NCBI GenBank assembly: GCA_964016875.1
Contig: OZ024723.1
Coordinates: 16,735,957-16,799,956 of the forward strand
DNA: 64,000 bases
Reading direction: 5' to 3'
Source: Fallopia convolvulus
Taxonomy: Eukaryota > Streptophyta > Magnoliopsida > Caryophyllales > Polygonaceae
Part shown: positions 9,650 to 18,879 of the stretch, piece after piece
How positions within the stretch are numbered: the first letter of the stretch is position 1
How the letters are laid out: every line of letters starts with the position of its first letter
Made by a program: the position numbers and the translations under genes
Notes under the pieces: model-generated
What the model saw: only the letters and a program-made list of their open reading frames with translations
Database searches by the model: none
Told to the model about the DNA's origin: nothing

Positions 9650-11914
9650 CTATAGGTTTTTCGAAGTTGTTGCTTTCATTGTTATGGAATAACATTCCCT
9701 TGCCAGTTTTTGTTCCCCTTTAATCTCCTGAATTCCCCATGGTGTCGGGAACTTCACGCACTGATGATAGGTAGAGGGGATAGCCCTCATCCCGTGTATC
9801 CATGGCCTGCCCAAAATGACATTAAAAGGTGAAGGGCAATCAAGCACTTGGAATTTTACCTGGTAGTTAACTCCTCCTGCAACGGTGGGTAATGATATTT
9901 CTCCGAGCGTGTTGCGTGATTCTCCATTGAAGCCCACCAAAGTCGTCGATTTTTTGACGATATCGTCCATCCCGAAACCTAAGCTGTATAAGGCGTCCAA
10001 CATGAGTAAATTAGTAGAGCTTCCATTATCAACTAAAATTCTTTTGACAAGGAAATTAGCTATCGTTAAAGAGATTATTAAGCAGTCGTGGTGAACTTCC
10101 TCTTCCTCGACATCGTCGAAGGTGATTGGCATCATGGCAAGACTTGCTCGTGATGGAGCTTTTGGACACTCTCTTCTAGTATCCCTTGCGATCCTTTTGG
10201 CTGCAGAGTAAGTTATACCATAAATTTCCGACCCCCCTGTGATAACATTGATTACTCCGGTGTGCTTCAGTGGGGGTGGTGGACTGGCTCTTTCTTTGTT
10301 GCGTTCCAACTGCTCTTTCGCTTTCTCTGATATCAACTCTCTAAGATGCCGCCTTCGTAACAGTTCGCTCACTTCCTTTCGTAACGTGATACACTCGTCG
10401 GTCTGGTGCCCATGATCAAAGTGGAAATCACACCATCTAGACTTGTCTTTCTGATGTGTGGGCACGTTACTCTTTCGAGGCCATTTAACAGTATCCCCCA
10501 TGGTGTTGAGGGTTCGAACCACTTCGGTTGCATCCACGCGGAAATTGTAGTGAGAGAGTTTCGGAGGCAGCCTAGGACTCTCGTATCTTTCACCTTGTCT
10601 AAACATCATTGTATTAACGGTAGTCTTAGCATGAGGTGCAGTTGGGTACGGAGCGTATCTGGTTTCTCGTCTTCCCTGTCTTCGATCGGGTCGATGAGGG
10701 CTCATTTCTTTTTCAGTGAAGAGGTCGTCTTCTTCTAATTGGACATGGGCTAGAGCTTTTACCTGTACTTCATCAAATTTCGAGTAGGGATATTTAGTTA
10801 GCTCACGATATAACTCGGGATTACATATTGATATACCCCTTCGGAATGCCTCCACAGCCGTAGCGGCATCACATCCTTCAATGGTCACCAGTTCTTCATT
10901 GTAGCGGTTGAGGAAAGCTTTCAGAGATTCTCCCGGTTTTTGGACCAAGCGGTATAAATCACTTGATCGTTTTTTGGCATGTCGACTGCTTACGAACCTA
11001 ATCCTGAACTTGTCAATCAACTCGACAAAAGATGAGATACTTCCAAGAGGTAAGTGTGAGTGCCAATTGAGAGCGGGTCCGGACAACGTGTTCCCGAACC
11101 AACGGCACATGACAATCTCCTTCATATCAAAAGGGACTGTACTAATATTCATAGCTTGTTTGAATGCGGCTATGTGTTGATCGAGATCTGTTACCCCTTC
11201 GTACTTAGGTACGTCGGGAACATGATACTTCCGGGAGATATCAACCCTTGCGATAGCGGGCATGAAGGGGGAGTCGGTGTAACCGTCTCTCCTTTCCATC
11301 GCTATCGGTTGAGGTGCTCCTGGGACCTGAGTGATTCGGTCCTCCAAAGCTCGAAGGCGTTCCCGTAATTGGGAAACCTCAGTGTCCTCCCGTATCGCCC
11401 TTAGGGAATTACCATTTACCTGATACCCGGTCACTGGCCTGACGGCGTCGGGCGTCACGAGGCTTGGATCGTCCATGTCTAATCGTCTAACGACTCCTTC
11501 CACCACATCGGTTCCTCGGGGACGAGTTGGAGCTGATTGTACCTGTGATCGAAGCAAATTTCGTTCATTAGTTAAAGTTTCAATTTGTTTTTCATATACC
11601 TCGGTGAATTTGGCATTGGCCTCTTTCTGGCTTTTCAAGTCTTTCCGAAGAGCAATCATTGTTGATCGGAGTTCCATAATGACGTCAGCGTTGCCCCCTC
11701 CAACTCCCCGTTGCTCGGAAGTACCAGGATTGCCATTGGTGTCCCCAGAACCTTGCTCGATTCCATCCACATTCCCTGTTCCATCTATGTTTCCTGTACC
11801 GTCCACGTTTCCAGTTCCGTCCACGTTTCCAGCGCCTTGATTGTTTGTCTCCTCATTGACCTCGTGATTGTCGAGATCCCCTATGTGGTTGTAGGTAGTT
11901 TGGATTCCCTCCAT
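9650..11914 (-). CDS. Gag and aspartic protease, Tat element 1
   Basis: A 754-residue product with the start ATG at 11914, about 70 bases from the 5' LTR. The N-terminus has Gly/Asn/Asp repeats and a coiled-coil segment. The retrotransposon gag domain (near 11200-10800) has KYHVPDVPKYEGVTDLDQHI, LNWHSHLPLGSI and KPGESLKAFLNRYN. A knuckle-like CDFHFDHGHQTDECITLRKE segment lies near 10420. The aspartic protease follows, with LVDNGSSTNLL (Asn in place of the usual Thr/Ser of DTG/DSG) and VILGRPWIHGM as the second hallmark. The product would assemble the particle and process the polyprotein. It ends at a TAG that lies in frame with pol. Confidence 0.92.
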   Translation of the reverse strand: MEGIQTTYNHIGDLDNHEVNEETNNQGAGNVDGTGNVDGTGNIDGTGNVDGIEQGSGDTNGNPGTSEQRGVGGGNADVIMELRSTMIALRKDLKSQKEANAKFTEVYEKQIETLTNERNLLRSQVQSAPTRPRGTDVVEGVVRRLDMDDPSLVTPDAVRPVTGYQVNGNSLRAIREDTEVSQLRERLRALEDRITQVPGAPQPIAMERRDGYTDSPFMPAIARVDISRKYHVPDVPKYEGVTDLDQHIAAFKQAMNISTVPFDMKEIVMCRWFGNTLSGPALNWHSHLPLGSISSFVELIDKFRIRFVSSRHAKKRSSDLYRLVQKPGESLKAFLNRYNEELVTIEGCDAATAVEAFRRGISICNPELYRELTKYPYSKFDEVQVKALAHVQLEEDDLFTEKEMSPHRPDRRQGRRETRYAPYPTAPHAKTTVNTMMFRQGERYESPRLPPKLSHYNFRVDATEVVRTLNTMGDTVKWPRKSNVPTHQKDKSRWCDFHFDHGHQTDECITLRKEVSELLRRRHLRELISEKAKEQLERNKERASPPPPLKHTGVINVITGGSEIYGITYSAAKRIARDTRRECPKAPSRASLAMMPITFDDVEEEEVHHDCLIISLTIANFLVKRILVDNGSSTNLLMLDALYSLGFGMDDIVKKSTTLVGFNGESRNTLGEISLPTVAGGVNYQVKFQVLDCPSPFNVILGRPWIHGMRAIPSTYHQCVKFPTPWGIQEIKGEQKLARECYSITMKATTSKNL
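11757..11840 (-). repeat. 18-bp minisatellite in gag
   Basis: About four tandem copies of an 18-bp unit encode repeated Gly-Thr-Gly-Asn-(Val/Ile)-Asp in the N-terminal part of gag. They sit upstream of the coiled-coil and capsid-like regions, where variable linkers are tolerated. Confidence 0.85.
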
Positions 11915-11962
11915 GTGATGGATCTTGCGGTTGTTTTAGCGCGACTTCTTTTTTGGCTAGGG

Positions 11963-11980
11963 CCCCACGGTGGGCGCCAA
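11963..11980 (-). promoter_or_regulatory. Primer-binding site, Tat element 1
   Basis: On the minus strand TTGGCGCCCACCGTGGGG follows the 5' LTR end by one base. The TGGCGCC start matches a tRNA acceptor end complement; which tRNA cannot be settled by eye. The identical motif follows the 5' LTR of Tat element 2 at 48329-48346. Confidence 0.85.
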
Positions 11981-11981
11981 T

Positions 11982-12495
11982 TGTTTTGGGCAGGATAATC
12001 GTATTAACACCTTACCTGCTAAAATAAGGGAAATCCTAACCAAAAAATAATTGTAACGCGTTATGAACTAAAGGCAAGATGTAGAATCAATTAAAGAATG
12101 AAGAACAAATAACAAGTAAGTAGAGATGTATATTGCGATCGTTGTTGTAGATAAATCTCTCTGAAGTATTTGAGAACACTCGAATAGAAATTTAAAATGG
12201 AATGATGAGATGATCTTTCACTTATGGTTTGTGCTCAATGTGCTTGTGTAGATCGTGCCTCTATTTTCGCCTCTGCTTCCTCTTATATTGTTTCTCTCCT
12301 TTTGGACCGTTGGGGGAGGTGCTCGCCATATCCCGGGGATTTCGCTACCGGTATCAATGTGGTAGCTGTTGAAGCGAGTAAATGCATGATCCCAATATCT
12401 TCGCTATGCGTGGACTCTCTCTTGATCGGCATCCAGGGCTCGATAGGTTGGGCCTTCAGCGTTCCTTTTGGGCTTAGATTTAGGAGGGCCCAACA
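11982..12495 (-). repeat. 5' LTR of Tat element 1
   Basis: 514-bp partner of 3196-3709, with about 11 mismatches and no indels seen. It is followed on the right by the target duplicate AGAAT and then directly by CACTA transposase coding sequence. Confidence 0.95.
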
Positions 12496-13164
12496 AGAAT
12501 CGTCATATAATGGTTGATCTGCTACCCTCAAAACATCATTGAAGCGCTCAAATAAGAAGGAGATTTCCTCATGAACATTGTTGATCGGTTGTTCCATGCT
12601 AATTTCTTCTTCTTGAACATGGTTGATCAATTGGTCCATGATAATTTCTTCTTCATGAACAGGGTTTTCAAACTCTACATGATGACTACTACTTGGCTCA
12701 ATCACATAATTGTTAGGGTCAAACCACGAAGGTGGAACAAAACTTGGACCAGCTGCATCAAAAACCATTCCTTGAGTAGGATTTAAGTTATCAAATAAAT
12801 GCATCCCAATCCCAAAGAAATCCATATCATTGGGATTTGAAGTAGGATTCACGTCTTCCAAGGGAGGTGATGAGTTGACAAAAGGTGATTCTCCGTGTGC
12901 GGTCCACCAATAATAACTGTCAAGAAAACCTTTTCTGAATAGATGAAGACGAATAGTGTCTTTATCTTGAAATTTGCCATTCTTCCAAAGGAAACAAGGA
13001 CATTTGATCTTCTCCCCATCCATGAAATTCGATTGAGCTATTGCAAACTGAATAAATGTTTCAACACCATCAAAAAATTCGCTTCTCAAACCTCCACCAT
13101 TAGGAAGCCAGCTATCATACATCCACTCATGATTGTCCATGTTATATATGGTACCTATATTCAA
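12496..13164 (-). pseudogene. CACTA transposase, N-terminal Transpos_assoc domain
   Basis: Beginning of the TNP2-type transposase gene. From the Met at 13164 it reads through a Transpos_assoc domain: NHEWMYDSWLPNGGG, FIQFAIAQSNFMDG, then IKCPCFLWKNGKF, IRLHLFRKGFLDSYYWWTAHGE. This small Cys/His-containing domain usually precedes Transposase_21 and is thought to aid DNA or partner binding. An acidic linker with repeated His-Glu-Glu motifs (12560-12700) follows. The codons ...Asp-Asp-Ser at 12496-12505 run into the Tat 5' LTR. The continuation begins at 3190 with His-Val-Ser-Gln-Leu in the same frame. A functional start slightly downstream (MDNHEWMY) is equally possible. Confidence 0.88.
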
Positions 13165-13900
13165 ATAAGTAATAATTACTAGATCAAAAACAAGAAAAAT
13201 ATTAGGAACGAATTAAAGAACAGGTGGTTAATTTCGTGGTTAATTCTGAATATTTTGGCACTTAAAATAGGTTACAATCACCAATGTATGTTGTTATTTT
13301 AAAAAAATATAAACATAAGCATAAAACACGTACCAGATTCAAGCAATTGCGGATGATTGACAAACGATAGAATGGTTTCTACCCTTAAGACCCACTCTGT
13401 TAGTAACAAAACGAAGAACTCGTGCCAAACTTTGTGGCTACTCTCGTGGCTACTTCTGAAAAATTTCCCAAAAAGAAAATTACTTATCCACAAAAGCAAG
13501 AACCTTTCTTGCACCAACAATGGAAGAGAAATTGACCACTTGAACAAGAATATACCAGATTTAAAAGAAGAAATCAATGAAACTTGGTTTCCATGTGTTT
13601 TGTTTACTTGAGACAAATTGAAATGGGAGGGAATAAGAGAGAAAAGTGTGATGAAAGTGATATTGGAAGAGAATGTGAAGAAAGGTAGGGTAAAGAGATC
13701 GAGTTCGTACGATTTTTGGTGTAGATTATTGAATGAAGGTTGATATGGATCATTTAATGAGCTGTTGAATCAACTTTTTTTACCCACAAATTTAACCACG
13801 AAAATAGCCACGAGTCATCAATGTGGGAGACGACTTGAACATTGGGCACTATTAACGGGCTCTTTCAAAAAAAAAATTGGGCTCATGAGCCTTATTGGGC
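13165..13900. promoter_or_regulatory. Divergent intergenic region of the CACTA with GTGGCTA motifs
   Basis: This lies between the transposase start (minus) and the presumed start of the Myb/SANT gene (plus). It contains several CGTGGCTA/TAGCCACGA motifs (near 13232, 13433, 13447, 13796 and 13805) like those at the 16.3-16.85 kb terminus, so it may bind the element's own proteins and drive both genes. This is inferred from position and motif recurrence. No TATA box was assigned. Confidence 0.4.
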
Positions 13901-14060
13901 CTTATTTGTCTTCAGGCCCACAACCGAACTCGATCTCATGAGGCTCTCCTTGTCTTTTAGTGTTTTGGGACCACAACCGAACTCCTTCCATTTCTTCTTG
14001 CCTTAGCTGCCTCCATTCCTTCTTGCCTCCATTTCACTTCGTGGTATCAACGACGCCGTC

Positions 14061-14212
14061 TTAGCTTGCTCCCATTTCCCCCCGCCGGCTTGGCTTACCC
14101 GTGTTCATCGGCGTCGAATTGTCCTCTCTCCACCAGCTTCTCTGATCCTCCAGGTAAACCCCCAAATCGGCTTAGCTTGCTCCCATTTCCCCTCGCCGGC
14201 TTGGCTGCCTCC
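14061..14212 (+). repeat. Short direct repeat in the presumed 5' UTR
   Basis: A C-rich unit of about 38 bases (CTTAGCTTGCTCCCATTTCC and onward through GCCGGCTTGGCT) occurs at about 14061-14098 and again at about 14171-14208. The copies lie around the putative first splice donor of the Myb/SANT gene, which is close to a local duplication of exon sequence. Confidence 0.7.
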
Positions 14213-14998
14213 ATTCCTCGAATTTTTGGCTTAGATTTGCTATCCCACACCTTTTCTCTTTGCCAATCTGATGTTTAATTCGTTTAGGTTGCAAATATCT
14301 CCACAATTCATTTAGATTTGCATGTCTCTTGCCTCCATCTCTCTCCACCCTTTTTCTCGATGGTTTGTGCATGTCAATCTGAAACTGAAGCTGATTGGCA
14401 TGGTTTACATGTCTTTTGAATGATTTCAATGTCTTAAAACCCTAAAAATGTATTTGCATTTAGATCTGCATGTATTTTGGATCTAAGGTTTATTTTTGTC
14501 TACATGTTCACTTAGAACAAGCATCTCAACGAATCATGAATATTCTGAAACTGATTGTCTTTTAACAAATATAAGTGTTGCTGAGTACATGTTGTTTACA
14601 TTTATTTGGTATAGCAAATTGACTGTCAATCTAATTGGCTTTTAACTGATTGGTAAGAGAATTACAAATGCCTGGTATGCATTTATTTGGAATAGCAAAA
14701 GTAGAAGTAGTTTTTTTAAGTAGGTTGATGTGTGTGTTGCAACATAAATATGATAAGAATGTTTTGAAGTGCATTTTGAGCAGGTTTGGAAAGATAAGAA
14801 TGTTTATGTCAATTGAGGTTTGGATCATGATAGTTGAAATGAGAATGGGTGCATTTATGCCTTTTATTAACAATGTATTTGATTGCTCTATTTATTTCCT
14901 CAAAACACTTTTTCTATTTGTCAAATACTTCAATGCTCTATTTCTTTTATTTTGTCACATTTAAACTGGTGCATTTCTTTTCTACCCAGTTTGTGGAA

Positions 14999-15847
14999 AT
15001 GCCAAGGAAGTGGACGCATGAGGAAGAGTTGATCTTCCTCAAGACTGTTCGAGAGCTTAGTCCTCCCTTGGATGATACCTAGTGCCCTAACTGGGTTGAT
15101 GTGAATGAGCGTTTTCGGGCTGAGTGTAGGTGCCCGTGTACAAAAATCATTGCTCGAGCAAGGTACTATCACTTTTACATGCTTGGGAAGATATGGTGGG
15201 ATTTCCGCCACACCAAGGGGGGTGTTATGTGGGATTCAAGTACTTGGAAAATTATTGGTCATGACGAGTGGTGGGCGGGGAAGTTCAAAGTAAGTGCAAA
15301 TTTTCTATTATACAATACTACAATGTGAGAGAGCTTGCTTAGTTAATTAATCTGATTTCCTCGTTTTTGTTGTCATGTATTGATTCTAATTCCTAAAACA
15401 CCCAACATTGTTCATTAGAAAACATCATGTCATCATTATGCGTATTCTGCCTTAGAGAAGATCATGTTGTTATTGAAGAACATCATTACAAAATATTCTA
15501 GGGGTACCTAACTTATAAATTTGCACCATATAATAGAAATTCATGATTTCTATCGCTTTTGTTCGCCTAACACCTTTTCCTTCACTGCTTATGTTTTGTT
15601 TTTATTATTTAAGCTTTGCACTTCTCTTGTTTGTTAGGAATGTCGCTATTACAAGTATTTTAGAACTTATGGCATGGACCCCAATATGAGTCGTCTTTTG
15701 GACGGTATTTGGAATTTCCGACTCATGGATGATGAAGGGATGACGTTCTACCTGACTAGTGACGATGAGGAAGACGTGGGTTGTAGCAAACAAGAGGAAG
15801 AGGAAGAGGAAGAGGAAGAGGAAGAGGAAGAGGAGGAAGAGGAGTAA
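14999..15847 (+). pseudogene. Myb/SANT-like DNA-binding protein gene inside the CACTA (one in-frame stop)
   Basis: The coding exons are 14999-15289 and 15638-15847, joined by a clean GT-AG intron (donor GTAAGT, acceptor TTTGTTAG) that keeps the frame. The N-terminus MPRKWTHEEELIFLKTVREL and the aromatic pattern (W...W, F-Y-M-L-G-K-I-W-W-D, W-D-S-S-T-W, D-E-W-W) fit a Myb/SANT-like domain (Myb_DNA-bind_3 type). The second exon (ECRYYKYFRTYGMDPNMSRL) resembles the C-terminal end of that domain and finishes in a poly-Glu tail. A TAG at 15080-15082 interrupts exon 1. A noncoding first exon ending at 14153 (CCAG|GTAAAC), with acceptor at 14989, is plausible. It runs head-to-head with the transposase. 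It could be an accessory transposon gene or a captured host gene. Confidence 0.62.
15790..15847 (+). repeat. GAGGAA repeat encoding poly-Glu
   Basis: An in-frame GAG/GAA run encodes about 17 glutamates just before the TAA at 15845-15847. Similar purine repeats continue to about 15880 outside the coding frame. Confidence 0.85.
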
Positions 15848-16261
15848 GAGGAGGAAGATGAAGAGTAAGAGTAAGTGTAAGTGTAATGGTAAGTGTTAAG
15901 AGTAGAAGTAGGAGAATTTACATATAGGGTTTTATGTGATCTTTTCTATGGATTTTATGTAGCAAACAATGTTGGATGAATGTTGACATTGACAATTATG
16001 TTGGGATAGGCAGGTTTATGTAAGTTTGGGCAGGTTTAGGCAGGTTTATGTGCATTTTGGGGGAGGATCTGCCCAAATTTTATGTGTTTTTTTCAGCAGG
16101 CTTATGACATTCAATTGTGAACATTTTATGTGTTTGGCCAAATGCATGTTTGGACCTCTTTAAGTGCACTTTGTATAATTAAGGTCTATGGTGTTTGGAA
16201 CATACATTTGAGGCATGTTTGTGCAAGATGGTGTTTAGAACAGATATTAAGTGCATTTTGA

Positions 16262-16854
16262 GCAGGTTTTCATGAACGAAAAGTACTTGGGCTAGTCTTG
16301 TGACTATTTTTGCATATTTCTCTCGAAATGAAGAACTCGTGGCTATTGGCATGACTGGTTTTGCAAATATTATTATTGCATGTTACCATAAAAATGACCA
16401 CAAAACTAGCCATAAATATTGAGGATGAAGAGGGGGATAATATAATATTCAAACAATCACCCACAAAAATATCCACAAACCTAGCCACGAATAGTGTGTG
16501 GGTACTTAGCTCCAGACTTTGTCCTGAATATACACACGAATCTTTTTTCGTGGCCAATTAGCTACTACACTAAAAATGAATCTAGTTGCGCAAGACATTC
16601 GCGTCCATTGGGCCTTAACGTTAGCCACAAGCTTGTTTTCATGACAATATGGTCAGAAATCTACAACCAAATCTAGTCGAGCACACGTTTCGGGGCTATT
16701 CGGCCCCAACACTAGCCACAACTCTATATTTCATGGCCATATAACCGCAAACGGAAATATTTGTGGTTAAAATTATGGCCGTTGCCACCCAAATTACCCT
16801 CGCCAAAATTCGTGGCTAAATATTTTCTGGCTACAGACGCGTTTTCCAGCAGTG
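16262..16854 (-). repeat. CACTA 5' terminus with subterminal repeats
   Basis: About ten copies of GTGGCTA/TAGCCAC-type motifs in both orientations lie here (for example near 16330, 16404, 16480, 16545, 16613, 16690, 16735 and 16812). The stretch ends at the tip CACTGCTGGAAAA on the minus strand. Such arrays are bound by the element-encoded subterminal-binding protein in En/Spm. No genes lie here. The sequence changes abruptly to Athila gag at 16855. Confidence 0.75.
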
Positions 16855-18539
16855 GCAGAAGGATCGGTACCGACCCTGATGGGGTCGGTACCGAGCCTGG
16901 GACTAAGGGAGTGGTCTGGAGGCGAAGACTTACCTAGATTGGGGTCGGTAATGACCTGCTGGGCCTCGGTATCGACCTTGTTGGGGTTGGTAACGGGCTT
17001 GACTAGGATGTTATCTTCATAGCCGTGCTCAGTATCTGTAGGCTTGGCTCGATCTGGCAACTCCTTTCCACTTCTAAGGTGCACTGCTGCAATTTGTCCT
17101 CTAGGGTTTTCCTCAGGTCGGCCCGGAAGTTGCCCTTGAGGTCTTGGAATTTGTGCAGCAAGGTTGCCCAGTTGGGAGTCAACGCTCTTCTTCCATGTTT
17201 CTAGTTCTCCGAACTGTGCTTGTACACCATTCAATCGATTGTTAAGGTTGGCTTGGACTCCATCAATCTTGTTATGCACGTCATTTATTTTGTTGTGGAC
17301 TTCATCAATCTTGCTATAGATGCCCTCTTGTAGCCCTTGTACCCATGAAGGTACCTCTTGATATCTTGGTGGTCTGTAAGGAGGAGCCTTCCTTTCTTGT
17401 GGTGGAGGTGCTTGGTTTTGACTTTGATTGTAACCTCCCCAGCGGGGATAATTGTTTGGCCTATCATAATTATTAGGTGGGTTTCTATATTGTCATCTCA
17501 TATAATTCATTTCAGCATATGTCTCAGTGGCTCTAACCTGCTCAATGTTAGTGCAGGCAGAAGTACTATGGGCATGAGAGCCACACTCAAGACATTGTTG
17601 AGAGGTTTTCAGAAAACTTACTTGTTTCTTTAGACGGTTGATCTCATCCTGTAAGAATTGGTGCTTCACTTCAGGGTCGACCTCATCCTTGTTTTGGTTA
17701 TAGAGCCTTCGTTAGGGCTGTTGGGCTTGTTGTGTGCCATACATTGCATCGTAGTTGGTCAATTTGTCAAGCAACGCCCATGCCTCATCGGGATCCATCT
17801 CAATAAAACCGCAAGCAGTGTGCATGTTGATGCGGTTTTTCGTTTCAACATGGATCCCTTGGAAGAATATTTCTTGGAGTACATATTGTGGTTGCCCAAG
17901 GGTGGGGAAATGTCTAAGCATCTCCTTGAATCTCTCCCATGTCTCCACAAAGGTCTCATTAGGCAGCTAGTGGTAGGAGGTGATGCGTTTCCTTAGCTCC
18001 GTAGTCTTGGCAGGTGGGAAGAACTTCGTCAAGAACAAGTCATGCAAAGCCTTCCAAGTCCTTATCGACCTAGGAGGTAGGCTCTCTAACCAGCTCAGGG
18101 CCTTTCCTACAAGAGACCACTTAAAAGCCTTCAACAGAACATATTCCAAAGAGACACCGTGAGTAGAAATAGTGTCACAGAAATCAATAAAGTTTTTAAT
18201 ATGTTTTATTGGGCAGCTAGTTAGTTTCCCTTCAAATTGAGATTTGATCTCAAAAGCTTTCTCTATCTCTGGGAGAACTATTGCAGATTCTGGCACCCTC
18301 ACTTCTGGGTGCATGTATTGTTTGGCGTTCATTGGGAAAGCATCCAATTGCTCTCTTAGATGATTTCTGTCAGCTTGGAGCCGTTCCATCTTTTGTCGGA
18401 GATCGGCCATCTGTTGTGCCATCTCTTCATGTGTAGCCATTGCTTTGCGTTCTCTTAATCGGCAGTGGAAGGATCGCTCGGGTTCAGGGTCAACTACTGG
18501 ATTAGAGACAATTCGCCGTCCTTCAGCTGGCATACACAA
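16855..18539 (-). pseudogene. Athila-type gag, broken
   Basis: The start is taken at 18539 (MCMPAEGRR). After an N-terminal coiled coil (AQQMADLRQKMERLQADRNH) the retrotransposon gag domain reads HIKNFIDFCDTI, ALSWLESLPPRSI, DLFLTKFFPPAKT. A stop at 17967-17969 interrupts LPNETFVETWERFKEML, whose frame resumes at 17948. A further stop follows QQAQQP at 17712. A CCHC-like LECGSHAHSTSACTNIEQV stretch lies near 17560. The C-terminal region has NKIDDVHNKI-type repeats and a Pro-rich linker, and it contains the GGTCGGTACCGA palindromes translated as Gly-Thr-Asp-Pro. It is truncated at 16855 by the CACTA. Confidence 0.83.
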
Positions 18540-18590
18540 TAAGCAAAAACAAAAAGAGAAACGAAATCAAAAGCAAAACGGGTTCTTAGA

Positions 18591-18830
18591 GAGGGTCAGT
18601 ACTGAGCCCCAGAGGGTCGGTATCGAGCCTACAGTGATCCCGAAAAATAAAAACTGAAAAAAACTGAGATTTGTTGACAGGGTCGGTACCGACCTAGGTA
18701 GGGTCGTTACCGACTCGACAGTGATCCTAAAAACAAACAGAAAAAGAAAAGAAAATTGGGTTTGCCGACAGGGTCGGTAACGACCCTAGGGGGGTCGTTA
18801 CCGACTTGACAGGGTCCCGAAAAACGCAAA
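18591..18830. repeat. Tandem leader repeats with palindromic GGTCGGTACCGACC motifs
   Basis: Three diverged units of about 85-90 bp lie between the PBS and gag. Each carries two palindromic motifs of the form GGGTCGGTACCGACC or GGGTCGTTACCGAC, then GACAGTGATCC and an A-rich spacer. The motifs are strongly hairpin-forming. The same motif recurs in the LTR (19790-19910) and in gag (16860-16990). Confidence 0.85.
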
Positions 18831-18860
18831 AAGGTCAAAACTTGGCACTATTGAAATTTC

Positions 18861-18877
18861 TCCGTCAACGGCGCCAA
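18861..18877 (-). promoter_or_regulatory. Primer-binding site of the Athila-type element
   Basis: On the minus strand TTGGCGCCGTTGACGGA begins two bases inside the LTR end. The TGGCGCCGT start is the usual Athila PBS, complementary to tRNA-Asp. Confidence 0.85.
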
Positions 18878-18879
18878 TT

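Larger units (their letters stand above)
3196..12495 (-). mobile_element. Ty3/gypsy LTR retrotransposon, Tat lineage, nearly intact
   Basis: A 9300-bp element in minus orientation. Both LTRs are 514 bp, begin TGTTTTGGG and end GGGCCCAACA on the plus strand, and differ at about 11 positions by eye (about 2 percent), so the insertion is young. The 5-bp flanks AGAAC (3191-3195) and AGAAT (12496-12500) are a target duplication with one mismatch. Removing the element plus one duplicate restores the CACTA transposase reading frame across the junction. Internal order on the minus strand is PBS, gag, protease, reverse transcriptase, RNase H, a second RNase H, integrase, an antisense gene and the PPT. 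The second RNase H domain places it in the Tat (Ogre/Retand-like) lineage. Confidence 0.93.
1..16854 (-). mobile_element. CACTA (En/Spm) DNA transposon, interrupted, left end outside window
   Basis: The minus-strand TNP2-type transposase pieces at 98-3190 and 12496-13164 belong to one gene. Between them sits the Tat retrotransposon 3196-12495. The right end is the element's 5' terminus: read on the minus strand from 16854 it begins CACTGCTGGAAAACGCG, a CACTA-type tip, followed by many GTGGCTA/TAGCCACGA motifs typical of subterminal repeats. Immediately beyond 16854 the sequence is the gag of an Athila-type element, so the CACTA jumped into it. The 3' end lies left of the window, so neither the second terminal inverted repeat nor the 3-bp target duplication can be verified. 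Autonomy is lost because the transposase is disrupted. Confidence 0.8.
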
